From contig PLMU01000010.1 of NCBI GenBank assembly GCA_003142595.1, forward strand, positions 34,412 through 98,411: a stretch of 64,000 nt of DNA. The letters run 5' to 3'. Origin of the DNA: Phycisphaerales bacterium. Its GTDB lineage: Bacteria > Planctomycetota > Phycisphaerae > Sedimentisphaerales > UBA12454. Under the pieces are notes generated by a model that had not been told where the DNA came from, searched no databases, and saw only the letters and a program-made list of their open reading frames with translations. The translations under genes were made by a program, and so were the position numbers. Below are positions 1-9,504 of the stretch, piece after piece (positions within the stretch are counted from its first letter, which is position 1; each line of letters starts with the position of its first letter).

Positions 1-771
1 AATTTTCTCAATATCTTTTAGCGGTATATTATAAGCTTTTAGAATATTTGAAAAAACAAACCTATTGAACCATCGCAAAAGAACACAATATGCAAGTGGC
101 CCACTTGGAGATTCATATCCCGGATACTGAATTTTTACATATTTCCACCAAAGTTTGACTTTTGCATCAAATAAATGATCTTTAAGCATTCTTTCGTCAA
201 TAAAAGCTTTTACTCCGATTTGACAGGATAATAATTGATTGACAAAAGATTCGTTTGAAAAAATAGCTTCTGGCGATACTCCTTTAATTTTACCAGAAAC
301 AAAAAAACCATTTAGCTTTTTCAGAATAACAATTGCCGCTTCCTGCCATAAGTCAGGACGATTTTCTACATCTTCTCTTGTCCCAATATTAAGATTCTGA
401 AAAAGGGGTTCATCAATGATTATATAATCTTCTTGCCCAGAACTACGGACATATAAATTTGCTATTTGTGCGTTCCAAGCAACAAAGCTATCTAATCCAA
501 GATTTTTTGCTTTTGTTTTTGCATTGCCAATGAAAGCGGCATTATCCACTGGCGTATCTGGCATTTTTAATTCCCAACCCTGTAATACATCTCCCTTAGA
601 TTTGTCCCCAAATAATAAAACATCCGGAAATAGATTTTCGTCTTCTGTTGAGAGAGTCCATTCCCCACTTGCACGTTGTATAATGTCCGCTTTTGTCGTT
701 TGACTGTTAATATATGAAATTAAATCAATGGCCCATGCTCGTTCATTATACCGAAGCTTTGAGTTTCCCAT
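1..771 (-). CDS. Putative restriction endonuclease with PD-(D/E)XK-like motif (partial, C-terminus beyond left window edge)
   Basis: Not in the ORF track because it is open at the window edge. Manual minus-strand translation from ATG at 771 is open for 257 codons: MGNSKLRYNERAWAIDLISYINSQTTKADIIQRASGEWTLSTEDENLFPDVLLFGD...GWELKMPDTPVDNAAFIGNAKTKAKNLGLDSFVAWN. PDVLLFGD...WELK resembles a PD-(D/E)XK core. It overlaps the adjacent methyltransferase by 26 nt. Confidence 0.65.
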   Translation of the reverse strand, partial: MGNSKLRYNERAWAIDLISYINSQTTKADIIQRASGEWTLSTEDENLFPDVLLFGDKSKGDVLQGWELKMPDTPVDNAAFIGNAKTKAKNLGLDSFVAWNAQIANLYVRSSGQEDYIIIDEPLFQNLNIGTREDVENRPDLWQEAAIVILKKLNGFFVSGKIKGVSPEAIFSNESFVNQLLSCQIGVKAFIDERMLKDHLFDAKVKLWWKYVKIQYPGYESPSGPLAYCVLLRWFNRFVFSNILKAYNIPLKDIEKI

Positions 772-1642
772 TTTTTACAAACTCCTTGATTAGTCCGACT
801 CTTTTAATCGTCTTAGAAAAAATTATATTGGTCTTGTCCCAGAAAGCGTCTTCTAAACGCTTCTTTGAAACTTCAATTAAATCAATTTCTTCATCTTTGA
901 ATAATCTCGCATCCTGATTCTTTTCAATGCCCACAAAGTTTCGTCCTTCCAGAATTGCGGCAAGCAAGAAGCTGCCAGATCCAGAAGCATTATCCAAGAC
1001 AACATCTCCGGGGTTGGTAAATGTTTTTATTAGATATCTCCCTAATTCCACGGGCTTTTGTGTCGGATGCCATACGGTGCCGCACCCTTCACTCTCTGGC
1101 GTCTTAAAATAAACAATATCTGTTGGATAACGAAGTCCACTTTTGCTTTCAACCAATACTGGTTTAAAATTTCCATAGCTGCCGGTAAATTGGTTTTTCC
1201 TAACTCCTTTTGAATATGCTTTTCCAGCTTGCATTTGTGGATTGTACGTAGGGAATTTATTATAGAAAACACAAATATCCTCGTGCTTTCGCAAAGGCTG
1301 TTTTTTTGAGTTCAAAAAATTTGTGGGTTTCGATTTCTCCCAGATAATTTTATACTTAAAATTACGTTCATTACTCAAAATAAGCTTTGCTGTAAAAATT
1401 CCTTGTGAAGTTAATACGACTGCTCCATTAGGTTTAACAACACGTTCATATTGTTCCCATAATTTGTCTAAGGGAATGATTGAATCCCACTTGTTCTGAG
1501 TAGTTCCATACGGCAAATCACATAGAACCATATCAACTGAATGTGTAGGCAAATGAGGCATTATGTCCAGACAATCATCTTCAAATATATTATTTATATA
1601 ATTATCTTGGGGTAGGAATTTTTGTTTCGGCATAATTGACAA
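746..1642 (-). CDS. Site-specific DNA methyltransferase (N6/N4 type)
   Basis: ORF 298 aa. DLPYGTTQNKWD catalytic motif (DPPY variant), WHPTQKP, DNASGSGSFLLAA SAM-binding motif near the C-terminus (beta-class order). Confidence 0.85.
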   Translation of the reverse strand: MSIMPKQKFLPQDNYINNIFEDDCLDIMPHLPTHSVDMVLCDLPYGTTQNKWDSIIPLDKLWEQYERVVKPNGAVVLTSQGIFTAKLILSNERNFKYKIIWEKSKPTNFLNSKKQPLRKHEDICVFYNKFPTYNPQMQAGKAYSKGVRKNQFTGSYGNFKPVLVESKSGLRYPTDIVYFKTPESEGCGTVWHPTQKPVELGRYLIKTFTNPGDVVLDNASGSGSFLLAAILEGRNFVGIEKNQDARLFKDEEIDLIEVSKKRLEDAFWDKTNIIFSKTIKRVGLIKEFVKNGKLKASV

Positions 1643-1930
1643 ATCCTTTATGGTTTTTCATATTCCTTTATTTCTTCTAACCTTCCCAAAAAGTAAACCT
1701 TATAAACTTACCCGCCTCAGGCGAGCCGACGCAATTTTATCACTTAAACCCTCATAATCAAACCAATTTTACGCATAAAAAAACCCCGCCGTTACCGACA
1801 AGACTATTAGTAGCGTTCGTTGCTTTAAAGCCTGCCCTCGACTGCGATCGGGGGGCGTAGCCGTGAAACGGCAGAAAAAGGCAAACAAAGAAAACACCCT
1901 GAAAAACCTCCTTTTTATGGGTTTAAATTC

Positions 1931-1959
1931 TTGACTTCAAAAGCATCAGATAATACACT
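1931..1959 (+). promoter_or_regulatory. Putative sigma70-type promoter for gyrA
   Basis: TTGACT (1931-1936), 17 bp, TACACT (1954-1959), about 70 nt upstream of gyrA. Confidence 0.45.
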
Positions 1960-2030
1960 GTAACAATTCAAAATTAGTGTAATTTTTTGCATTTAACCAT
2001 CAATTATAATTATTTGTCGTAAAAGGACTT

Positions 2031-4682
2031 ATGGCCGAGACACAAGAACCAAAAAAGACTGAACGAATAGAAGAAATGCGGATTCTCGATGAGATGAAGA
2101 ATTCGTATATGAATTACGCGATGAGCGTAATAGTTTCCCGCGCTTTGCCCGACGTCCGCGACGGCCTGAAGCCTTCGCAGAGGCGAATAATGGTCGCTAT
2201 GAACGACCTGAATCTCGGGCCGCGAAGCAAGCACAGAAAATGCGCCAAAATCGTCGGCGATACATCGGGTAATTATCACCCCCATGGGGACCAGGCGACT
2301 TATGGCACTTTAGTGCGCATGGGTCAGGACTGGAGTATGAGGCATACATTAGTTGACCCGCAGGGAAATTTCGGAAGTATCGACGATGACCCGCCGGCGG
2401 CGATGAGGTATACCGAGGCGAGGATGTCGGCTGAAGCAATGGAAATGCTCGACGACCTTGAGCGCGATACGGTTGATTTTATTCCGAATTATGACGAGAC
2501 GCGGACTGAGCCGACGGTTTTGCCGTCGCGGTTTCCGAATCTTTTGATTAACGGCTCGACGGGTATTGCGGTGGGTATGGCGACAAATTTGCCGCCGCAT
2601 AATCTTGGCGAGGTTTGCGAAGCATTGCTTCTATTGATAAAAGACCCGAATTGCGGGTTTAAAGATATTATGAAGGTCCTGCCGGGTCCTGATTTTCCCA
2701 CGGGCGGAATTATCTGCGGAAGAAGCGGAATCAGGCAGGCATACTCGACGGGCAAGGGACATCTTGTTGTCAGGGGCAAGGCGGAAATCGAAGAGACCAA
2801 GAAGGGCCGAAAGCAAATCATCATCACCGAGATTCCTTATATGGTTGTCAAGACGAGCATAGTTTCGAAAATTGCGGAGCTGGTTGAGGCGGGGACGCTA
2901 ACGGAAGTATCGGATGTGCGGGATGAGTCGGACCGGAACGGGATGCGAATTGTAGTTGAGCTGAAAAGAGATGCGGAAGAACAGGTTGCGCTGAATAAAA
3001 TTTATCAGTACACGCAACTCCAGGCGACGTTTGCGATATCTAATGTCGCTCTGGTAAATAACCGGCCTGAGACTTTGAATATAAAACAGATTATGCAGTT
3101 GTTTATAGACCACCGCAAAGATGTGATTCGCAGACGGACGAGATTTTTGCTGAAGAAGTGCAGGAACAGGGCACATATCCTCGAAGGTCTAATCCTGGCG
3201 ATAAGCGATATCGATGCAATTATAGAATTGATAAAGAAATCGCCTGATGCGCCGACAGCGAAACTGAACTTAATGAAAAAGGCGCTGCGGCTGGTTGAGT
3301 CGGCGACGCTGAAAAAATTGCTGCCGGCGGAGTTCGCAAAGCGGGTGATGAGCGAAGACCAGTTCCTGACCGGGCCGCAGGCGGACGCAATTCTTGCAAT
3401 GCAGCTTTCAAGGCTGACGGGACTTGAAATCGAAAAACTCGGCAAGGAATACGTGGATATTGCCGAGGAGATTAAAGGGTATGAGGCGATATTGGCGAAC
3501 GAGAAACTTGTGCTGGATATTATTACTGAAGATTTGTTCGAGATGAAGGAAAAATACGCGAACAAACGCAGAACAGAAATAGCGGAAGAGGCGGAAGATT
3601 TAAATATCGAAGACCTTATCGCTGACGAAGAAGTGATTGTTACGCTGAGCCACGGTGGATATGTCAAACGTATGCCGATAGATACTTACCGCAAGCAGGG
3701 ACGCGGCGGGAAAGGCATAATCGGGTCGGATACGCGAGAGGGCGATTTTATCGAATCGCTGTTTACGGCGTCAACGCACGATTACCTGATGGTGTTTACG
3801 AATCGCGGGAAATGCTACTGGCTGAAGGTTTATAACGTTCCGCAGCTTACGCGGCAGAGCAAGGGCAGGAGCATCGCAAACCTGCTGAACCTGAGCGACC
3901 AGAAAATCGCGTCGATTGTAAATGTTAATAAATTCGACGAACGAAACCTTGTGATGACGACGAGGAATGGAGTTATTAAGAAATCCGCTCTGTCGCTTTA
4001 CTCGAACCCACGGCCAAGCGGAATTATCGCGGTTAAACTCGACCCGAATGACGATTTAATCGGCGTCGCACTGACCAGCGGTCAAAACCATATCATTCTC
4101 GGCACGAAAGACGGAATGGCGATTCGATTCGAAGAGTCGCAGGCAAGACCAATGGGACGTTCGGCAAGAGGCGTTAAAGGAATTAACCTGCGCAAAGGCG
4201 ATTTCGTCGTCGATATGGTTGTGGCGGAAGAGGGAGCGTCGCTATTGACGGTTTGCGAAAACGGGTTCGGCAAACGAACGGAACTCGAAGATTACCGGCC
4301 GCAGCATCGAGGCGGAATAGGACTTATCAATATCAAGACGTCAGACCGCAACGGAAACGTAGTGGCGATAAAGACCGTTAAAACCGATGATGATATTATG
4401 ATTATCACCGCGAAGGGAATTATTATCCGCACAGGTCTCGATGAACTTCGCGAAATCGGCAGAAATACACAAGGCGTAAGACTGATAAAACTTGACGAAG
4501 ACGATAAAGTCGTCGCGGTCGAACGAGTTGTTAAATCCGCTGAGGGATGCCTTACGGCAGAAGAAAAAGATGAATCAGGCGCACCCGATGCGCCGACTTC
4601 GACAGGCTCAGCCCAAGAGCAAGGCGAGCAACAGCCCGATGAGCCGAAAGATACCGGCGAAGAAAATAAAGTGAATGAGTAG
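2031..4682 (+). CDS. gyrA: DNA gyrase subunit A
   Basis: 883 aa. MNYAMSVIVSRALPDVRDGLKPSQRRI, AAMRYTEARM (catalytic Tyr), GyrA-box QGRGGKG. Confidence 0.97.
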   Translation: MAETQEPKKTERIEEMRILDEMKNSYMNYAMSVIVSRALPDVRDGLKPSQRRIMVAMNDLNLGPRSKHRKCAKIVGDTSGNYHPHGDQATYGTLVRMGQDWSMRHTLVDPQGNFGSIDDDPPAAMRYTEARMSAEAMEMLDDLERDTVDFIPNYDETRTEPTVLPSRFPNLLINGSTGIAVGMATNLPPHNLGEVCEALLLLIKDPNCGFKDIMKVLPGPDFPTGGIICGRSGIRQAYSTGKGHLVVRGKAEIEETKKGRKQIIITEIPYMVVKTSIVSKIAELVEAGTLTEVSDVRDESDRNGMRIVVELKRDAEEQVALNKIYQYTQLQATFAISNVALVNNRPETLNIKQIMQLFIDHRKDVIRRRTRFLLKKCRNRAHILEGLILAISDIDAIIELIKKSPDAPTAKLNLMKKALRLVESATLKKLLPAEFAKRVMSEDQFLTGPQADAILAMQLSRLTGLEIEKLGKEYVDIAEEIKGYEAILANEKLVLDIITEDLFEMKEKYANKRRTEIAEEAEDLNIEDLIADEEVIVTLSHGGYVKRMPIDTYRKQGRGGKGIIGSDTREGDFIESLFTASTHDYLMVFTNRGKCYWLKVYNVPQLTRQSKGRSIANLLNLSDQKIASIVNVNKFDERNLVMTTRNGVIKKSALSLYSNPRPSGIIAVKLDPNDDLIGVALTSGQNHIILGTKDGMAIRFEESQARPMGRSARGVKGINLRKGDFVVDMVVAEEGASLLTVCENGFGKRTELEDYRPQHRGGIGLINIKTSDRNGNVVAIKTVKTDDDIMIITAKGIIIRTGLDELREIGRNTQGVRLIKLDEDDKVVAVERVVKSAEGCLTAEEKDESGAPDAPTSTGSAQEQGEQQPDEPKDTGEENKVNE

Positions 4683-4816
4683 ATGAGTGAATGAGTTTTT
4701 AACGTCGAACCCATTCGACTACGCTCAGAACAGGAAAGTCAGAGGAAATAAAGGAATGGCAGAAAATTAGCACTGAAAAAATGGTTTTTTTGAAATTTAC
4801 AAGATAAGGCTATTGG

Positions 4817-7800
4817 ATGGCAAAAAAAGCAAAAGGTGAATTATTATTTCCCGAGTTAAATAAGGCGAGGTATGGAGAAAACCGCCGAACTCGGCCGCTT
4901 TTTCTTCCTAATATTCTCCGGCAGGAAACTCGCAGCAAACATCATGAATGGAGCAATCTTGACCGCGCTTATGAGATAATTAAAAAATGGGCAGGAATGG
5001 AATCTGCCGGTAAACTCAACCCGAGAAAAGAAACCTCTCTTGAATCAGAATTTATGGTTGAAGTGTTCGGCGAGGCTCTTGGCTATACTCTTTTTTCTGA
5101 AGATAAGGAACAGTGGAACCTCGAACTTAAATTTTCAGTTAATGGCGGTATAGCCGATGCGGCGATTGGACTTTTTGGCCACCAGCAAAAGCATATCCCA
5201 CGCGCCGTTATTGAACTTAAAGACCCTACGGTTAACATTGACAAAGAACGTTTCAATGGGCGCACTGCCGTGCAACAGTGCTGGGATTATCTTAATGCTC
5301 TTCCAGAATGCCCTTGGGGAATAGTATGTAATTATGTTAGTTTTCGGCTGTTCCATCGCGACCATACCCCAAAAAATTATGAGATTTTCACGCTTCAAGA
5401 ACTTCGTGACAAAGACACATTCGAGCAATTTTATTTCCTCTTTCAAAAACAAGGCCTTATTCCAGAACACGGCCAATTATCTCGTGCTGATTCTCTTCTA
5501 AAACAAAGTACCAATCGCCAGCGAGACGTCGGCAATGAACTATATCAATATTATCATGACAATCGCCTCGACCTTATTCAATATCTCCTTAATAAGCCAC
5601 ACGGTAAGTCACTTGACGACGCTATAAAAATTGCCCAAAAACTTATCGACCGTATTATATTTGTAGCCTTCTGCGAAGACCGCGACCTACTGCCTGAAGA
5701 CTCCATTGAAAGAGCTTGGGAGCAAGTTCCACCTTTCTACCGCGTTACAAACCCCAAATGGCAGAATTTTCTTAACCTCTTTCATAGCATCGATAAAGGA
5801 AGCGATAATAGTGGAATTCCGCCTTACAACGGAGGTCTTTTCCGCCATGATGATGACGTTGATAACCTTCAACTCGAAGACGACTGGACGAATTTCTTTA
5901 AAAATGTCGGCGGTTACGATTTCCGGTATGAAGTCAATGTTGATGTCCTTGGCCGACTCTTTGAAAAATCCATCAACGACATTGAAAAGGTGCGCCTTAC
6001 AGGTTTCTTTGAATCAAAAGATGAAGAAAAGCCTCGTTCTAAAATGGGTAAATCGGCCGAGAGAAAAAAAGAAGGCATCTATTATACGCCTCCTGAATTT
6101 ACAGAATTCATTGCTTTTAACACCGTCGGCAAAATCGTAGAGCAGCGACTAAGCCCAATAGCGGTCAAATACAGTATAAATCCTGACGACCCATCAAGCA
6201 GCAAAGATACAGCCGCGATTATCAAATATGCAATTGAATCCATCGAAACTCTACGCCAGATTAAAATCGTTGACCCCGCCTGCGGCAGCGGCGCATTCCT
6301 TATACAGGCTTATCAAGTTCTCGAAGAAAAATATACCGACCTTGTTGTGCTTATCGCACAATCCGATGAAAAACAAGCAGAGAAACTGAAAGACCAAATA
6401 CCCGACTTTATACTTCACGATAATATCTTCGGCGTTGACCTTTCACCTGCGGCTGTTGAAATAGCGCAGCTTTCACTCTGGCTGCAATCCGCCCATAAAG
6501 GCAAGTCTCTTGCAGACCTTTCCAAAAATATTGTCTGCGGAAATTCTCTCATATCCGACCCGAACATAACTGTTCACGCTATGGATTGGCGAAAAACTTT
6601 CCCTGAAGTTTTCTCCAGACCAAATAGCGGTTTCGACTGCGTTATAGGCAATCCGCCCTGGGAGCGGTTTACGATTAAAAACCGTGAATTTTTCGACACT
6701 TCCGCTCCTGACATACTCGAAGCTCCAACCGCTGCCGAAAGTCGAAAACTTATTGAAAAACTCCAGAAGAAAAATCCCTCTCTTTATGGCCGTTATATAC
6801 AAATAAAAGAATCCACTGAAAAAACGATAACCTATATTCGCCAATGTGAACGTTTTCCTCTCACAGGCAAAGGCGATATTAATACCTATGCAGTTTTTGC
6901 CGAACTTGCAAAATCAATCGTTTCCCCTATAGGCCGTGTAGGTCTGCTTGTTCCATCAGGAATTGCAACTGATAACACAACAAAAGATTTCTTTGTCGAA
7001 TTAACCGATTCAAATTCTCTAATTGCGTTATATGATTTTGAAAATAGAAAAAAAATATTTACAGATGTTGATGGACGTTTTAAGTTTTCAATTCTTCTTT
7101 TCGGCGGCAGGGAACATAAAACAGATTCGATTGATTTTGTTTTCTTTGCTCACACCATAGACGATGTCAATGACAAACACAGGCACAGGCATATATCTCT
7201 ATCTTCCGATGATTTTAAGCTTCTTAATCCCAATACCCGAACCTGTCCGATATTCCGTAAAAAAGAGGATGCTGAACTAACAAAGGCAATTTACCGCCGT
7301 GTTCCTATTTTGATTGATGAAAATAGAAAAGAAGGCGGTAATCCGTGGGACATAAAATTCTTTACAATGTTTCATCAAAGTGCAGATGCCGAATTATTCC
7401 GTACTGCTGAACAACTCAAGGCTGATGGATTCAAACGCGATGGCCAACTCTGGAAAAAACGAAAACAGGTTTTTCTCCCTCTCTATGAAGCAAAGATGAT
7501 TCAGATGTTTGACCATCGTGCCGCAGGTGTTGTTGTTGATGAAGAAAACTGGATGCGCCAAGGCCAAACAGATGAGACTTCTCTTGTCCAGCACCAAAAC
7601 CCGGAATTTGCCGTTGAGTCTAGATGGTGGGTTGATGAAGTCAATATCCAAAGTGTTCTCGGCGATCGTGACATTACAAGAATTATCGCATTTAAAAATG
7701 TTACCAGCCCAACAAATGAACGTACGATGATTGCTGCATTTATACCATATTCCGGCGTAGTTCATTCAGCACCCCTCATTTTTACCGGCACTGGTATTAG

Positions 7801-8269
7801 TGTTCGTCTTACCGCCTGCTTACTCGCCAATTTTAATGCCCTTGCTTACGATTATATCTGCCGACAAAAAATCGGAGGAGTAAACCTAAGTTATTTTATT
7901 ATCAATCAAATTCCAACATTTGCTCCTGATTTCTATGAGCAAAAATGTCCATGGGACAAAAAGCAAACTCTTGAGAAATGGATATCGGAGCGGGTATTGA
8001 AACTAACCTGCACAAGCAACGATATGATACCACTGGCCGAGGCAGCGGGCTTTAAACCTACGGTTCATAAATGGAACGATTCGGAACGCAGCGGACTTAT
8101 GGCGGAACTTGACGCAGCTTATTTTATTCTTTATGGAATTGAACGGAAAGATGCAGAATATATTCTTTCGACTTTTGCAGGCATTAGAAAGGAAAATGGA
8201 GGCATATTTACCGCTGATTCAACAGTTTCCCGAATTCTTGATTATTACGATAATTTTATGAAAAAATAA
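4817..8269 (+). CDS. Type IIG-like restriction-modification protein (N-terminal nuclease-like region plus Eco57I-type N6-adenine methylase)
   Basis: 1150 aa. ADAAIGLFGHQQKHIPRAVIELKDPT (PD-(D/E)XK-like), YYTPPEFTEF, DPACGSGAFLIQAYQ, CVIGNPPWERF (NPPW). Confidence 0.85.
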   Translation: MAKKAKGELLFPELNKARYGENRRTRPLFLPNILRQETRSKHHEWSNLDRAYEIIKKWAGMESAGKLNPRKETSLESEFMVEVFGEALGYTLFSEDKEQWNLELKFSVNGGIADAAIGLFGHQQKHIPRAVIELKDPTVNIDKERFNGRTAVQQCWDYLNALPECPWGIVCNYVSFRLFHRDHTPKNYEIFTLQELRDKDTFEQFYFLFQKQGLIPEHGQLSRADSLLKQSTNRQRDVGNELYQYYHDNRLDLIQYLLNKPHGKSLDDAIKIAQKLIDRIIFVAFCEDRDLLPEDSIERAWEQVPPFYRVTNPKWQNFLNLFHSIDKGSDNSGIPPYNGGLFRHDDDVDNLQLEDDWTNFFKNVGGYDFRYEVNVDVLGRLFEKSINDIEKVRLTGFFESKDEEKPRSKMGKSAERKKEGIYYTPPEFTEFIAFNTVGKIVEQRLSPIAVKYSINPDDPSSSKDTAAIIKYAIESIETLRQIKIVDPACGSGAFLIQAYQVLEEKYTDLVVLIAQSDEKQAEKLKDQIPDFILHDNIFGVDLSPAAVEIAQLSLWLQSAHKGKSLADLSKNIVCGNSLISDPNITVHAMDWRKTFPEVFSRPNSGFDCVIGNPPWERFTIKNREFFDTSAPDILEAPTAAESRKLIEKLQKKNPSLYGRYIQIKESTEKTITYIRQCERFPLTGKGDINTYAVFAELAKSIVSPIGRVGLLVPSGIATDNTTKDFFVELTDSNSLIALYDFENRKKIFTDVDGRFKFSILLFGGREHKTDSIDFVFFAHTIDDVNDKHRHRHISLSSDDFKLLNPNTRTCPIFRKKEDAELTKAIYRRVPILIDENRKEGGNPWDIKFFTMFHQSADAELFRTAEQLKADGFKRDGQLWKKRKQVFLPLYEAKMIQMFDHRAAGVVVDEENWMRQGQTDETSLVQHQNPEFAVESRWWVDEVNIQSVLGDRDITRIIAFKNVTSPTNERTMIAAFIPYSGVVHSAPLIFTGTGISVRLTACLLANFNALAYDYICRQKIGGVNLSYFIINQIPTFAPDFYEQKCPWDKKQTLEKWISERVLKLTCTSNDMIPLAEAAGFKPTVHKWNDSERSGLMAELDAAYFILYGIERKDAEYILSTFAGIRKENGGIFTADSTVSRILDYYDNFMKK

Positions 8270-8287
8270 AATAAAGTGGAACAAAAA

Positions 8288-8398
8288 ATGGCGAATGAAA
8301 GCGAATTGACAGAAAATTCAACTGTCAAGGAATACTTGACAGTTCAAAATGAAGGCGAACGACAGATAAACAACATGGCGATTTTGACCCCGAAATAA
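8288..8398 (+). pseudogene. 36-codon relic resembling the N-terminus of a RhuM-family protein
   Basis: ATG...TAA encodes MANESELTENSTVKEYLTVQNEGERQINNMAILTPK. TVKEYLTVQNEG resembles the TVK-(E/D)-(F/Y)-LTVQ-EG segment of RhuM-family proteins. Truncated. Confidence 0.4.
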
Positions 8399-8508
8399 CA
8401 AAGACGGAACCCCCTGACAGGTCAGGGAGGTTAAATACGAAAAGAACCGAAACCCCGGTAAAACCGGGGGCTAAACAAAATGGATTCCCGCTTTCGCGGG
8501 AATGACAA

Positions 8509-9492
8509 ATGAAGAAAACAGATATAAAACCAAACCGCCCAGGCGGTCAAGTATATGTAATAGCGGGCAAGGATGAATTTCTTGTTGCGGAAAAGACAGC
8601 CGGCCTTGTGGGAGAGCTTTTAAAACCTGACCAAATGCAAATGTGCCTTTGGCGGGCAGATGCGGATAAAGTAACGGCGGTAGAGGTTTTTGACGAATTG
8701 AGGACGCTGCCGTTTCTGGCCCAAAGACGCGTGGTTGTTCTGGCGGGAGCGGATGATTTTGTAAGCGATAACCGAGATATGCTGGAAAAATATTTTGAAA
8801 GTCCGGCGGCCAGCGGCGTTCTAATCCTTACAGTCGGAAGCTGGGCATCGAATACGCGGCTTGCGAAGGCGCTGCCGAAAGTCGGGCAATTGATAGAGGT
8901 CGGAGAATTAAAATCACGGGAACTTGTCGGCTATATCTGCGATTACACAAGAGAACAGCATAATAAAAATCTTTCCTACAACGCGGCGCAAATGCTGATT
9001 GAACTTTCGGGCGACGAGCCGGGGATACTGCGGAACGAAATAGATAAACTGGCGGCGTATGTCGCGGCGGCGAAAAATATAACGGAAAAAGAAATAGCGG
9101 AACTTGTCGGGCGAAACAGAGTTTTCGGGGCGTTTGAAGTTATCGATTCGATGATGGCGGCAGATACGGGAACGGCGATTGAGAAACTGCGAATGATGTT
9201 CGATGCCGATAAGGACGCGGAATATACAGTTTTAGGGGCGTTCGCGTGGCATTTTCGCAGGATGTTTACGGCGGCGGCGATGCTGCAAAAAGGCGAGCGG
9301 CCGGATTTTGTCGCTAAAAAATTAAATATCTGGAACCAGAAATTATTCGACATTATAAAAAAAATCGGGCTTAAAAGAATCGGCGATTGCCTGCGGCAGC
9401 TTGCCGAGTTCGATTACCAGATAAAGACCGGCAGAGCAACGGCGCAAACGGCGATTGAATCGATGATAGTTCAATTCGCAGAGACAAAGTAA
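8509..9492 (+). CDS. holA: DNA polymerase III subunit delta
   Basis: 327 aa. VYVIAGKDEFLVAEKTAGLV..., LIELSGDEPGILRNEIDKLAAY, typical HolA architecture. Confidence 0.85.
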   Translation: MKKTDIKPNRPGGQVYVIAGKDEFLVAEKTAGLVGELLKPDQMQMCLWRADADKVTAVEVFDELRTLPFLAQRRVVVLAGADDFVSDNRDMLEKYFESPAASGVLILTVGSWASNTRLAKALPKVGQLIEVGELKSRELVGYICDYTREQHNKNLSYNAAQMLIELSGDEPGILRNEIDKLAAYVAAAKNITEKEIAELVGRNRVFGAFEVIDSMMAADTGTAIEKLRMMFDADKDAEYTVLGAFAWHFRRMFTAAAMLQKGERPDFVAKKLNIWNQKLFDIIKKIGLKRIGDCLRQLAEFDYQIKTGRATAQTAIESMIVQFAETK

Positions 9493-9504
9493 CACAAAAA
9501 AATT

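Noticed and set aside
1780-1900. Possible rRNA/RNA gene fragment upstream of gyrA
   Set aside because: GC-rich hairpin-forming segment fits the dispersed palindrome family; no match to a known RNA core could be made by eye.
3005-3667. 220-aa minus-strand ORF in gyrA
   Set aside because: Ser/Ile-rich antisense shadow of gyrA.
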